This document shows, in pieces, positions 26,441 through 35,415 of a stretch of 64,000 nt of DNA (position 1 is the first letter of the stretch; each line of letters opens with the position of its first letter). The position numbers and the translations under genes were made by a program. Source of the DNA: Falsiroseomonas tokyonensis. GTDB taxonomy: Bacteria > Pseudomonadota > Alphaproteobacteria > Acetobacterales > Acetobacteraceae. The stretch spans positions 744,118-808,117 of the forward strand of contig NZ_JAFNJS010000002.1 in the NCBI RefSeq assembly GCF_019024325.1, written 5' to 3'. The notes under the pieces are model-generated. The model searched no databases. It was not told the DNA's origin and worked only from the letters and a program-made list of their open reading frames with translations.

Positions 26441-27639
26441 CACCCTCCACCATCACCTGCGTCCGCACCCTGCGCGTGCCCGAACGCGCCAATATCCTGT
26501 GGGTCGAGATCGAGACGGCGGAGGGCCTGACCGGCCTCGGCGAGAGCTTTCGCGGGGCGGCCGCCGTGGAGGGCCAGATCCACGAGCTGGTCGCGCCCTA
26601 CCTGCTCGGCATGGATTCCCGAAATATCGAGCGCATCCACCGGCACCTGATGACGCCCTATGTCGGCTTCGGTGCCTCCTCGGCCGAGATGCGCGCGGCC
26701 TCGGCGGTCGACATCGCGCTCTGGGACCTGATGGGCCAGCGGCTCGGCGTGCCGGTGCATGAGGCGCTGGGCGGGCTGAGCCGGGACCGCATCCGCGCCT
26801 ACAACACCTGCGCCGGCTACGACTACAATTCGGCCAAGGACCGCCGGGATATCCGGGCCGGGGAGGCCGCCATCGGCCCCTATGACGACCAGGTCGCCTT
26901 CATGCAGCGCGCCGACGAACTGGCGCATTCCCTGCTGGAGGAGGGTTTTACGGCGATGAAGATCTGGCCCTTCGACGTCTATGCCCCCGCCTCCGGCGGC
27001 CAAGTGATGAACCTGGAGGATCTGAAGAAAGGCATGGAGCCTTTCGAAAAAATCCGCCGCGCGGTCGGTGACCGGATGGAGGTGATGGCGGAGCTGCACT
27101 CCATCTTCTCCCTGCCCGCCGCCACCCGCATCTGCCAGGCGCTGGCCCCCATCAAGCCCTTCTGGGTGGAGGACCCGATCGGCAAGATGGACGACACGGC
27201 GGCCCTGGTGGAGCTGCGCCGTGCCGTGCCGGGCATGCCGATCTGCGCCAGCGAAACCCTGGGCGGCAAGGTGGCGTTCCGGGACCTGCTGGTGGCAGGG
27301 GCCACCGATGTGGTGATGGTGGACCTGACCTGGTGCGGCGGCCTGACGGAAGCGCGGAAGATCGCGGCGCTGGCGGAGGCCTGGGCCCGCCCGGTGGCCC
27401 CGCACGATTGCACGGGGCCGGTGACCCTGGTCGCCAGCCTGCACTTCGCCCTGCACGCGGCGACGGCGATCCTCCAGGAGGTGGTGCGCGCGACGCTGGC
27501 CACCTGGTACCGCGATCTGGTGACGGAACTGCCCCGGCTGGAGCGCGGCTTCTGCCTGCCGATGCAGGGCCCGGGCCTGGGGACGAAGCTACAGCCGGAT
27601 ACACGCAAGCGCGCGAACATCCGCGAAAGCCGCAGCTGA
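26437..27639 (+). CDS. Mandelate racemase/muconate lactonizing enzyme family protein
   Basis: Enolase-superfamily enzyme acting on a carboxylate, by abstraction of an alpha proton; likely a sugar-acid dehydratase or racemase, substrate unknown. The 400-residue protein has an N-terminal capping domain (1-130) and a barrel with candidate metal ligands Glu219 (MAELHS), Glu245 (FWVEDP) and Glu273 (CASETLGG). His323 in VAPHDCTGP is the probable acid-base residue, and MKIWPFD at 174-180 covers the lysine end of the second strand. It is coupled to the upstream TctC gene. A membrane protein gene begins at its stop codon. Confidence 0.85.
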   Translation: MTPSTITCVRTLRVPERANILWVEIETAEGLTGLGESFRGAAAVEGQIHELVAPYLLGMDSRNIERIHRHLMTPYVGFGASSAEMRAASAVDIALWDLMGQRLGVPVHEALGGLSRDRIRAYNTCAGYDYNSAKDRRDIRAGEAAIGPYDDQVAFMQRADELAHSLLEEGFTAMKIWPFDVYAPASGGQVMNLEDLKKGMEPFEKIRRAVGDRMEVMAELHSIFSLPAATRICQALAPIKPFWVEDPIGKMDDTAALVELRRAVPGMPICASETLGGKVAFRDLLVAGATDVVMVDLTWCGGLTEARKIAALAEAWARPVAPHDCTGPVTLVASLHFALHAATAILQEVVRATLATWYRDLVTELPRLERGFCLPMQGPGLGTKLQPDTRKRANIRESRS

Positions 27640-29114
27640 ACCTCGACGCCGCCCTGGGCGGGGCGGCGCCGGACCGGCTGCTGCTGGCCTGCACGGCCTA
27701 TCTGCTGGCGCCGGCGCTGATCTTTGGCGGCGGCTTCTTTGCCTCCCCCTGGTGGGCGGGGTTCCTGGCGATCGGCCTGGTCGGCTTCGCGCTGATGCCG
27801 GGCTGGCGCGGCGGCTGGCCGCTTTCCGGCGCGGCGACTCTGGCCTGCCTGGCAGGCGGCCTCGCCTGGGGGTTCGGCAGCAGCGGCGCGCATCACCTGC
27901 TCTATGCCGCGGTGGATTGGCAAATCCGCGACGCGGTGCTGCACGACCTCGCCACCGGGCCCTGGCCGGTCGGCTATGTGGTGGGGGATGTGGTGCGGCT
28001 GCTGCGCGCGCCGCTGGGCTACTACATGCCGGCGGCGCTGGCCGGGCGGGTCGGCGGGCTGGCGGTGGCGGAGGCGGCGCTGTTTGCCTGGACGGCGCTG
28101 GGCCTGGCCCTGGTGCTGTCGCTGCTGATGGCGCTGGCCCGGCAGGCGGGACTGCGGGCGCGCTGGCTGGTGCTGGTCTTCCTCACCTTCGGCGGGCTGG
28201 ACCTGCTGCCGAATGTCTTTCTCGACCTGACCGAGGGCGAGGGGCTGCTGAGCTACTGGCAGCGCGGCGGCGAGTGGTGGGCGCGCATCTTCCAGTATTC
28301 CGGCCATGCCACGCTGCTGCTCTGGGTGCCGAACCATGCCCTGCCGGCATGGATCCCGGCGCTGCTGCTGCTGCGCCATGCGCGGCAGGCGCGATTCCTG
28401 GCGGTGGCGGCGCTGCCGCTGGCGGCCGGGGCGGCCTGGTCGCCGCTCGGCGCGCTGGGGGCGGGGCTGATGACGGGGGTGGCCGCGCTCTCCGGCGGGT
28501 TGTGGCGCGCGGCGCTGATCGGGCCGGTGAACTGGCTCGGCCTGCTGCTGGCGGTGCCGCTGGCCTGGTTCCTGGCCGCAGGGTCCGGCGCCATTCCGCA
28601 TGGCTGGCTGCTGGCGGAGCATGGCCTGGCGGTGCTGCCGCGGCTGGCGCTGTTCCTCGGCGTGGAATTCGGGCTGGTGGCGCTGGCCGTGCTGCTGCTG
28701 GTCCGATCTCGCCTGCTGGCGGCCGGGCTGGTCCTGCTGGCGATGCTGCCGCTCTATGTCTTCGGGCCGGGCAATGAGATGACGATGCGCACCGGCATCG
28801 CACCGCTCGCCATCCTCGCTGTGGCGGCGGGTGCGGCGCTGCAGCAGGCGGGGGGCTGGCGGCGCGGGCTGCTGGCCGGGCTGCTGCTGGTGGCGGCGCT
28901 GGGGCAGGGGCTGGAGGCCTCGATCCTCACCCGCCCGGCCTGGCCTTCCAGCCGCGACTGTTCGCTGCCGGAGGCCGCGGCCCAGTCCGTCTTCGACGCC
29001 ACCGACTGGTCGCACTACGTGGTGCCCTGGCCGGAGCCGGAGTTGGCGCCGCTGATCGAGGCGCCGGTGATGCGGGAAATCCAGCCGGCGGCGATGGCCC
29101 GCTGCTGGCCTTAG
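27636..29114 (+). CDS. Polytopic membrane protein, glycosyltransferase-C-like; start uncertain
   Basis: Function unknown. About 492 residues with ten or more hydrophobic spans and a loop around residues 190-240 reading GGLDLLPN, FQYSGHATLLLWVPNHALP. Later it has FGPGNEMTMRTGIAPL, a pattern seen in multi-span membrane glycosyltransferase-like proteins. No in-frame ATG, GTG or TTG lies between 27411 and 27794. The frame already encodes a plausible first membrane span before ATG 27795. A CTG at 27636 would give a four-base CTGA overlap with the preceding stop; TTG 27408 would overlap that gene by 232 bases. The start is therefore provisional. The final stop abuts the converging creA stop. Confidence 0.6.
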   Translation: MNLDAALGGAAPDRLLLACTAYLLAPALIFGGGFFASPWWAGFLAIGLVGFALMPGWRGGWPLSGAATLACLAGGLAWGFGSSGAHHLLYAAVDWQIRDAVLHDLATGPWPVGYVVGDVVRLLRAPLGYYMPAALAGRVGGLAVAEAALFAWTALGLALVLSLLMALARQAGLRARWLVLVFLTFGGLDLLPNVFLDLTEGEGLLSYWQRGGEWWARIFQYSGHATLLLWVPNHALPAWIPALLLLRHARQARFLAVAALPLAAGAAWSPLGALGAGLMTGVAALSGGLWRAALIGPVNWLGLLLAVPLAWFLAAGSGAIPHGWLLAEHGLAVLPRLALFLGVEFGLVALAVLLLVRSRLLAAGLVLLAMLPLYVFGPGNEMTMRTGIAPLAILAVAAGAALQQAGGWRRGLLAGLLLVAALGQGLEASILTRPAWPSSRDCSLPEAAAQSVFDATDWSHYVVPWPEPELAPLIEAPVMREIQPAAMARCWP

Positions 29115-29591
29115 CTATTGGTGGACGGGCACCACGGCCACGGCATTGTAGGGCGAGCCGTCGATCAGCCGGGTGCTCCAGGCCAGGTAGACCACCGCAT
29201 TGCGCTCCTCATCCACGAAGCGGTGCACGCGGGTTTCCTTGAAGAACAGGCTGGTGCTGCTTTCGAAGACCACCTCGCCGCGGTCGCCGCGGCGCGCGCC
29301 GGCCTGGATCTCCACCGGGCCGGTCGCGGTGCAGGTCAGCGCGAAGCGGGCTGGGTCCTCTGCCACGCCCAGCATGCCGGAGAGGCCGCCGGTGCGCGCC
29401 TGGCTGATGTAGCAGGAGACGCCGCGCACCTCGGGATCGGTGAACCGCTCCACCACCACGCGGTGGCTACGGGTCAGGCCGAGATTGGTGATGGCGGTGT
29501 TCACATGGCCGATTTCCTTGGTCTCCTCGGCCCCGGCGGGGCTCCAGGCGAAGGTGGCGGCCAGCAGCAGGCAGGCGGAGAGGCGGAGCAT
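29115..29591 (-). CDS. creA: CreA family exported protein
   Basis: Conserved periplasmic protein of unknown function. From ATG 29591 it has 158 residues with a signal peptide (LSACLLLAATFAWSP, cleaved near AGA). The mature protein shows the family pattern: EIGHVNTAITNLGLTRSHRV, VERFTDPEVRGVSCYISQA, and RFALTCTATGPVEI followed by SLFFKETRVHRFVDEERN. Its stop (29115-29117) directly abuts the stop of the converging membrane gene. Confidence 0.92.
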   Translation of the reverse strand: MLRLSACLLLAATFAWSPAGAEETKEIGHVNTAITNLGLTRSHRVVVERFTDPEVRGVSCYISQARTGGLSGMLGVAEDPARFALTCTATGPVEIQAGARRGDRGEVVFESSTSLFFKETRVHRFVDEERNAVVYLAWSTRLIDGSPYNAVAVVPVHQ

Positions 29592-29628
29592 GGTGCGGAT
29601 CCTTCGAGGGCCGAGGGGGTAGGTCGTT

Positions 29629-31329
29629 CTAGTCGCCAAGCGCGACGCCGTCGCGCCGCGGGTCGGCAGCACCCCAGATACCCTGGGGCGTGATCCGGAT
29701 CGCGGTCAGGCCGGAATTGATCTCCCGCACATCCACGCGATGGCCGCGCGCCTCCAGCGCCGGGGCGAGGGCGGCGGCGGGCGTGCCGGCCTCCAGCTCC
29801 ATCCCCGCCGGGCCGACCACGCCGATGCGGGGCAGGGCCAGCGCGGCCTCGGGCGACATCTCCCAGTCCAGCATCGCGACGAGGCTTTGTGCCACATGAC
29901 CGATGATGCGGGCGCCGCCGGCGGAGCCGACCAGCAGCACGGGGCGCCCGCCGCCATCCAGCACGATGCTGGGCGACATGGAGGAGCGCGGGCGCTTGCC
30001 GGGCTCGACGCGGTTCGCGACGGGGCGGCCATCGACCTCCGGCACGAAGCTGAAATCCGTCAGCTCGTTGTTCAGCAGGAAGCCACCCACAAAAATCCGG
30101 CTGCCCATCACGGCTTCGATGGTGGCGGTCATGGAGACGGCATCGCCGAAACCATCGACGACGGAGATATGGCTGGTGCCGCTGCCGTATTCAGCGGGCT
30201 GCGGTGCCAGCCCGGCCTCGCGCCAGCGTGGATTGCCCGGGCGGGGCGGGGCCATGGCGCGGTCGCGGTCGATCAGCTGGGCGCGGCTGGTGAGGTAGGG
30301 CGCTTCCAGCAGGCCGGCCACCGGCACCCGGACGAAATCCGGATCGGCGAGGTACAGGTTGCGATCGGCGAAGGCGAGCCGCCCGGCCTCGCCCAGCAGA
30401 TGCGCCGCATCGGCCCCCAGCGGGTCCAGGCCGCGCAGGTCGAAATGCTCCAGCAGGCCGAGGATCTGTCCCACCGCGACGCCGCCGGAGCTCGGCGGGC
30501 CGAACCCGCAGATGCGGAAGGCGCGGTACGGGGCGCAGACGGCCGGGCGGAGCGCGGGCGCATAGCCGGCCAGGTCCGCCGGCGTCATGCCGCCCGGATT
30601 GGCGTGGTTTCGCACGGCGTCGGCGATGGTCTCGGCCAGCGTGCCTCGATGCAGCGCATCGGCGCCCTGCTGCGCCACCTGGCGCAGCGTCGTGGCGAGC
30701 GCTGGGTTGCGCAGCAGATGGCCGGCGGGCAGGGGCTCGCCATTGGGCGTGAAGAAGTAGGCCCGCGCGCCAGGGTCGCGCCGCAGCGAGTCCGCATTGG
30801 CGGCGATGGCGGCCGCCATGCGCGGGGAAACGGCAAAACCCCGCTCGGCCAGGGCGATGGTGGGTGCCATCAGCCGGGCCCAGGGCAGGCGGCCGGTCTC
30901 CCGGTGTGCGGCTTCCAGCGTCCGCAGCAGGCCGGGCACGCCGACGCTGCGGCCGCCCTCCATGGCCTGGGCGAAGCGCATGGGCGTGCCATCCGGGTTC
31001 AGGAAGAGCTGTGGCGTGGCAGCGGCGGGCGCCGTCTCCCGCCCATCCCAGGCGGCGATGGACTGGCTCTCGCCGTCATACTGCAGCAGCAGGGCGCCGC
31101 CGCCGATGCCACTCGCCTGCGGCTCCGTCAGCGTCAGCATCACCGCGGCGGCGATCGCCGCATCCAGCGCGCCGCCGCCCTCCCGCAACACCTGGCGCGC
31201 CGCCTCGCTGGCATGGGGATTGGCGGTGGCCGCCATATGGCGCCTTGCGGCGGAAGCCACAGCAGGACTTGCCGGCTGCGCCAAAGCGGGGAAGGCGCAC
31301 AGAAGCAACAGAAGGATTCGAAGCGCCAT
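29629..31329 (-). CDS. ggt: Gamma-glutamyltransferase, exported
   Basis: Periplasmic N-terminal-nucleophile hydrolase that transfers or hydrolyses the gamma-glutamyl group of glutathione and related amides. From ATG 31329 (566 residues; GTG 31338 is possible) it has a signal peptide ending ALAQP. The autoprocessing site is Thr385 in [11 protein letters not shown], which splits the precursor into large and small subunits. Small-subunit motifs include [29 protein letters not shown] and [14 protein letters not shown] second, different family member is at 53982. Confidence 0.93.
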   Translation of the reverse strand: MALRILLLLLCAFPALAQPASPAVASAARRHMAATANPHASEAARQVLREGGGALDAAIAAAVMLTLTEPQASGIGGGALLLQYDGESQSIAAWDGRETAPAAATPQLFLNPDGTPMRFAQAMEGGRSVGVPGLLRTLEAAHRETGRLPWARLMAPTIALAERGFAVSPRMAAAIAANADSLRRDPGARAYFFTPNGEPLPAGHLLRNPALATTLRQVAQQGADALHRGTLAETIADAVRNHANPGGMTPADLAGYAPALRPAVCAPYRAFRICGFGPPSSGGVAVGQILGLLEHFDLRGLDPLGADAAHLLGEAGRLAFADRNLYLADPDFVRVPVAGLLEAPYLTSRAQLIDRDRAMAPPRPGNPRWREAGLAPQPAEYGSGTSHISVVDGFGDAVSMTATIEAVMGSRIFVGGFLLNNELTDFSFVPEVDGRPVANRVEPGKRPRSSMSPSIVLDGGGRPVLLVGSAGGARIIGHVAQSLVAMLDWEMSPEAALALPRIGVVGPAGMELEAGTPAAALAPALEARGHRVDVREINSGLTAIRITPQGIWGAADPRRDGVALGD

Positions 31330-31363
31330 TGGGACCACCCGCCTGATGCGCCTAGTCTAGGCC

Positions 31364-31750
31364 ATGGCCGAGCCGAACGTCATGCACCGCGCCACCCGCC
31401 AGGCCTCCGAGGCCCGCGGCCGCCAGGCCGAGGCGGCGGCGGAGGCTGCCCTAGTGGCCGATGGCTTCGTCCCGCTCGCCCGCCGCATCCGCACCGGCGC
31501 CGGGGAGATCGACCTGGTGGTGGAACGCACGGGGCTGCTGGTCTTCGTCGAGGTGAAGGCCCGCGCGACGCTGACCGAGGCCGCCTTCGCCCTCGGCCCG
31601 CGCCAGCAGGCCCGGCTGATGGCGGCCGCAGAGGCGTGGATGGCGGCCAACCCCGGCCATGGCGCGGCCGGCGTGCGCTTCGACGTGCTGCTGGTGGACG
31701 GCCAGGGCAGGGTGCGGCGCATCGCCGATGCCTTCCGGGCGATGGGCTGA
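31364..31750 (+). CDS. YraN/UPF0102 family nuclease-like protein
   Basis: Small restriction-endonuclease-fold protein found in most bacteria; exact function unproven. The 128-residue protein has the catalytic-type pattern GEIDLVVERTGLLVFVEVKAR, cited here as GEIDLVV and FVEVKAR, a PD-(D/E)xK-like core. The N-terminal helix carries ARGRQAEAAAEAALVADGF. It is divergent from ggt and overlaps the next gene by one base. Confidence 0.88.
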   Translation: MAEPNVMHRATRQASEARGRQAEAAAEAALVADGFVPLARRIRTGAGEIDLVVERTGLLVFVEVKARATLTEAAFALGPRQQARLMAAAEAWMAANPGHGAAGVRFDVLLVDGQGRVRRIADAFRAMG

Positions 31751-32223
31751 TGCCGGTCGCGGTGGTCCTGCGGCTGGATGGCGGGGCCGAGGCCGCTCTG
31801 GCCCGGCTCGGCAAGCGCCTCGTCTACCCGCCTCACATCACCCTGCTGCGCGCGGAGGATGCGGCCGAGGCCGCGCTCGCCCGGGCCATGCCGACGGTGG
31901 AGGCGGCGCCGGTGGACTTGGTCTTCGCCAGCTTCGGCCTCTTTCCTGGCCCGCCCGTCTTCCTGTTCCTGGCCCCAGTGGTGACGCCCGCTTTGCTGGC
32001 GCTGCACATGGCCCTGGCCGCGGCGGTGCCGGACAGGGTGCTGCACCCCCATGTGCGGCCCGGCGCCTGGGTGCCGCATGCGACGCTGGCCGAGGGCGCG
32101 GTCGATCTGGACGCTGCCCTGGCGCGCTGGACCGGCCCCATCGCGGCACGTGGCCTGGCGCTGGAACTGGTGCGCTTCCCGCCGCCGGTGGTGCTGGCGC
32201 GGCGGGACCTTCCGGCGGGCTAG
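31750..32223 (+). CDS. 2H phosphoesterase (2'-5' RNA ligase/LigT-like family)
   Basis: Probable cyclic phosphodiesterase or ligase of the 2H superfamily; substrate unknown. The 157-residue protein has the two diagnostic HxTx motifs, PPHITLL near residue 31 and VPHATLAEG near 110. The ATG shares one base with the yraN stop (TGATG). The stop TAG overlaps the panC stop from the other strand in a shared CTAG. This gene was easy to miss because its frame stays open far upstream. Confidence 0.8.
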   Translation: MPVAVVLRLDGGAEAALARLGKRLVYPPHITLLRAEDAAEAALARAMPTVEAAPVDLVFASFGLFPGPPVFLFLAPVVTPALLALHMALAAAVPDRVLHPHVRPGAWVPHATLAEGAVDLDAALARWTGPIAARGLALELVRFPPPVVLARRDLPAG

Positions 32224-33047
32224 AGGGCCATATTGTCCAGCAGCCGCACATCGCCCAGCTTCGCCGCCGCCAGCAGCCGCCCCCGCCCGCCTTCCCATGG
32301 CGCCAGCGTCTCGGGTTGCACCAGCGCCAGGTAGTCTGGCACGAAGCCGGCCTCCCGCAGCTGCCGCGCGGCGCGGTCCAGCACCGGGCCTGGCGCGGCG
32401 CCGGCGCGGATGGTGTCCAGCACCGTCACCATCAGCCGAGGCAGCAGCGGGGCCAAGGCGCGCTGGTCCGGCGTGAGGCGAATGTTGCGGGAGGAACAGG
32501 CCAGCCCATCCGCCTCCCGCACCGTCGGATGCGGCAGGATGCGGATCGGCAGGTCGAGGTCGGCCACCACCCGCGAGACCACCTGCACCTGCTGCCAGTC
32601 CTTCTCCCCGAAGACCGCCACATCCGCCTGGGTCTGGCTGAACAGCTTCGTGCAGACGGTGGCGACGCCGCGGAAATGGTCGGGGCGCGCCGCGCCCTCG
32701 AAACCCTCGGCATGGCCCGCTACCTCGATGCGCGTGGCGCTGCCGGGCGGGTACATGGTGGGCACATCCGGCATCCAGACGATGTCGCAGCCCACCTCGC
32801 GCAGCTTGGCGAGATCCCCCGCCTCGTCGCGAGGATAGCGGGACAGGTCCTCGGTAGGGGCGAATTGCAGCGGGTTCACGAAGATCGAGACCGCCACCGT
32901 CTGCGCCACCTGCCGCGCCGCGGTGACCAGCGCGAGATGCCCCTGGTGCAGCGCGCCCATGGTCGGCACCAGGCCCAGGCGGCGCCCCTCGCGCCGCGCC
33001 TCGGCCGAGGCGGCGCGCAGCGTCGCCAGGTCGCGGATGATCTGCAT
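32220..33047 (-). CDS. panC: Pantothenate synthetase
   Basis: Condenses pantoate with beta-alanine using ATP to make vitamin B5, the coenzyme A precursor. From ATG 33047 it has 275 residues. The HIGH-like motif is PTMGALHQGHLALV, then SIFVNPLQFAPTEDLSRYPR, GVATVCTKLF, FGEKDWQQ and CSSRNIRLTP. The frame remains open upstream to 33869 but the conserved start is MQIIRDL. panB is not adjacent. Its stop overlaps that of the converging 2H phosphoesterase. Confidence 0.95.
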   Translation of the reverse strand: MQIIRDLATLRAASAEARREGRRLGLVPTMGALHQGHLALVTAARQVAQTVAVSIFVNPLQFAPTEDLSRYPRDEAGDLAKLREVGCDIVWMPDVPTMYPPGSATRIEVAGHAEGFEGAARPDHFRGVATVCTKLFSQTQADVAVFGEKDWQQVQVVSRVVADLDLPIRILPHPTVREADGLACSSRNIRLTPDQRALAPLLPRLMVTVLDTIRAGAAPGPVLDRAARQLREAGFVPDYLALVQPETLAPWEGGRGRLLAAAKLGDVRLLDNMAL

Positions 33048-33227
33048 GGCGGTTCCCCCTGATCGCAAGCCAAGCCCGATTGCGGGAGCCTCGGCACCAG
33101 GGCAAGCCCGGGCGGCGCAGACCAGCCGGACGTTGCGGACATGCCGCGTCCGTGTAGGGCCGGCGTGGTGACAGGGAAGCGGAACGGAAGTTACCGTCCG
33201 GCGGTCTAAGCGACGGAGAATGAAGGC

Positions 33228-33872
33228 ATGCGGATGGCAGCGCGGCTGCTCGGCCTGGCGCTCCTGGCCTCCTCCACCTGGACGGGGGCGGCGGATGCCA
33301 ACGAGATCTGGCGCCGCAACAGCGGGCAGTGGACGGTGAAGCTGGTGCAGACGCCGGGCCAGCGCGCCTGGTGTTCCTGGGACACGCGCTTTCCCTCCAG
33401 CGGCCGCACCGTCTCCTTCATGCTGAACAATACCGGCCTGCACCTGTTCCTGGCCGCGCCGAACATGCGGCTGGACCGGCTGCGTGGGCAGCAGGCGATG
33501 ATCCGCGTCGGGCAGGTGAACTATCCGGTGACCTTCGGCTTCGGCGACTTCAATGCGCGCACGAACCTCGGCGGCGCGGCCGGCCCGATCGCCAGCGACC
33601 CCACGGAGATGCGCAACTTCGTGGTGGCCTTCGCCGGCGCCAGCACAGCGAGCATCCGCTTCGCCACCGGCGTCGCCTGGGATTTCGGCCTGCGCGGCAC
33701 CGCGGCCAGCCTGCCGCATATGGCGGCCTGCACGGCGGAGATGCGCCAGCGCAACGGCGGCGGCGGCGTCGATCTCGACCCGACCCGCGGCGCCCCGTCC
33801 CCGCGCAGCCTGGACCCCACCGTCCCCCAGGGCGCCCCGCAACCCGCGCCGCGCGGACTGCCGAAGCAATAA
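33228..33872 (+). CDS. Exported protein of unknown function
   Basis: Not recognised. The 214-residue protein has a signal peptide (AARLLGLALLASSTWTG, cleavage near ADA). A compact domain to about residue 170 contains two Trp/Cys-rich patches (QRAWCSWDTRFPSSG) and a single later Cys (MAACTAEM) that could form a disulfide. The C-terminal 40 residues are Pro/Arg/Gly-rich and low complexity. GGAG lies 9 bases before the ATG. The 180-base gap from panC holds no clear motif. It converges on comM with three bases between stops. Confidence 0.7.
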   Translation: MRMAARLLGLALLASSTWTGAADANEIWRRNSGQWTVKLVQTPGQRAWCSWDTRFPSSGRTVSFMLNNTGLHLFLAAPNMRLDRLRGQQAMIRVGQVNYPVTFGFGDFNARTNLGGAAGPIASDPTEMRNFVVAFAGASTASIRFATGVAWDFGLRGTAASLPHMAACTAEMRQRNGGGGVDLDPTRGAPSPRSLDPTVPQGAPQPAPRGLPKQ

Positions 33873-33875
33873 GCT

Positions 33876-35384
33876 TCAGCCGGGGCGCCCCGGCATGCGG
33901 TGCCGGAAGGCCAGCGCCTCCGCCACATGGGCGCGGCCGAGGCGCGCGGTCCCGGCCAGGTCCGCGATGGTCCGCGCCACGCGCAGCGTGCGCACCTGGC
34001 CGCGGGTCGACAGGCGCAGCCGCGTCGCGGCGGTCTCCAGCAGGGCCAGCGCCTCGGCCTCGGCCAGGGGCTGCAGCGCGTCCCACTCGGCCTCCGCATT
34101 GCAGCGCGCATCCCCACGGGCACGCTGGCGATCCCGCGCGGCGGCGACGCGGGCGGCCACCACCTCCGTCCGCTCGCCGGGGGGCGCGCGGGTGAGCTCG
34201 GCGGGGGGCAGGGGCTGCACCTCGATCACCACATCCATCCGGTCCAGCAGCGGGCCGGAGAGGCGCTGCTGATACTCCTGCCCGCAGCCCGGCGCGCGGG
34301 CGCATTCGCGGGCGGACTCGCCGAGATAGCCGCAGCGGCAGGGGTTCATTGCGGCGACGCATTGGAAGCGCGCCGGATAGGTCACATGCGCATTGGCGCG
34401 GCTGATGGTGGTGCGGCCGGTCTCCATCGGCTGGCGCAGCGCCTCCAGCGCCGCCCGCGGAAATTCCGGCCATTCATCCAGGAACAGCACGCCGAGATGG
34501 GCGAGCGAGATCTCCCCAGGCCGCGCCCGATGCCCGCCGCCGACCAAGGCGGGGACGGAGGCCGAGTGGTGCGGGTCCCGGAAGGGCGGGCGCTTCAGCA
34601 GGCGGCCCTCGGTCAGCATGCCAGCGACCGAATGCACCAGGGAAATCTCCAGCGCCTCGGCCGGCGTCAGGTCCGGCAATAGGCCGGGCAGGCGGGCAGC
34701 GAGCATGGATTTGCCGGCGCCGGGCGGGCCGACCATCAGCAGGTTGTGGCCGCCGGCGGCCGCGATCTCCAGCGCCCGCTTGGCGCTTTCCTGGCCGCGC
34801 ACCTGGCTGAGGCAGGGGCCAGCCCAGGGCGCATCCTCCAGCCGTGGCGGCACCGGCTGGGCGAGGGTTTGGATGCCGCGGAAATGGTTGATCAGGGAGG
34901 GCAGGTCCGGCGGCGCCAGCACCTGGATGCGCCCGGCCCAGGCGGCCTCCGGCCCCTGTGGTGCCGGGCAGACCAGCCCCAGCTCCCGCGCCGAGGCCGC
35001 CATGGCGGCGGGCAGCACGCCGGCCACGGGGGCAATGCTGCCATCCAGCGCCAGCTCGCCCAGCGCCGCAAAATCATGCAGCTCGTCGCGGGGCAGCACC
35101 TCCATGGCGGCGAGCACGGCCAGCGCGATGGGCAGGTCGAAGTGGCTGCCCTCCTTCGCGATATCGGCGGGGGCCATGTTCACCAGCACGCGCTTCGGCG
35201 GCAGGGACAGGCCGATGGCGGTCAGCGCCGCGCGGACCCTTTCCTTGGATTCGCCCACCGCCTTGTCCGGCAGGCCGACGATCAGGAAGGCGGGCAGGCC
35301 GGGGGCGATCTGGACCTGCACCTCCACCGGCAGGGCCTCGATCCCGGCAAAGGCGAAGGTCTGGATGCGCGCGATGGAGCTCAC
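33876..35384 (-). CDS. comM: YifB/ComM family Mg-chelatase-like AAA+ ATPase
   Basis: Branch-migration helicase of natural transformation in species where it was tested. The 502-residue protein has an N-terminal Lon-protease-like domain (about 1-180, GLPAFLIVGLPDKAVGESKER). The Mg-chelatase AAA+ core has Walker A VGPPGAGKSMLA near residue 220 and Walker B LFLDEWPEF near 300. A C-terminal domain has CNPCRCGYLG-like cysteines (MNPCRCGYLG). Together with comEC in this window it hints at transformability, but no pilus genes are present here. Confidence 0.92.
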   Translation of the reverse strand: MSSIARIQTFAFAGIEALPVEVQVQIAPGLPAFLIVGLPDKAVGESKERVRAALTAIGLSLPPKRVLVNMAPADIAKEGSHFDLPIALAVLAAMEVLPRDELHDFAALGELALDGSIAPVAGVLPAAMAASARELGLVCPAPQGPEAAWAGRIQVLAPPDLPSLINHFRGIQTLAQPVPPRLEDAPWAGPCLSQVRGQESAKRALEIAAAGGHNLLMVGPPGAGKSMLAARLPGLLPDLTPAEALEISLVHSVAGMLTEGRLLKRPPFRDPHHSASVPALVGGGHRARPGEISLAHLGVLFLDEWPEFPRAALEALRQPMETGRTTISRANAHVTYPARFQCVAAMNPCRCGYLGESARECARAPGCGQEYQQRLSGPLLDRMDVVIEVQPLPPAELTRAPPGERTEVVAARVAAARDRQRARGDARCNAEAEWDALQPLAEAEALALLETAATRLRLSTRGQVRTLRVARTIADLAGTARLGRAHVAEALAFRHRMPGRPG

Positions 35385-35415
35385 GCATCCAGGGTTGATT
35401 GTTTACGGAACTAAA

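Noticed and set aside
27333-27635. Upstream extension of the polytopic membrane protein to GTG 27333
   Set aside because: It would overlap the conserved 3' end of the enolase-superfamily gene by about 300 bases and encodes a low-complexity Gly/Ala/Arg/Pro segment.
33060-33220. Possible small RNA or operator in the panC upstream gap
   Set aside because: Only weak imperfect dyads are present and no promoter-terminator pair can be supported.
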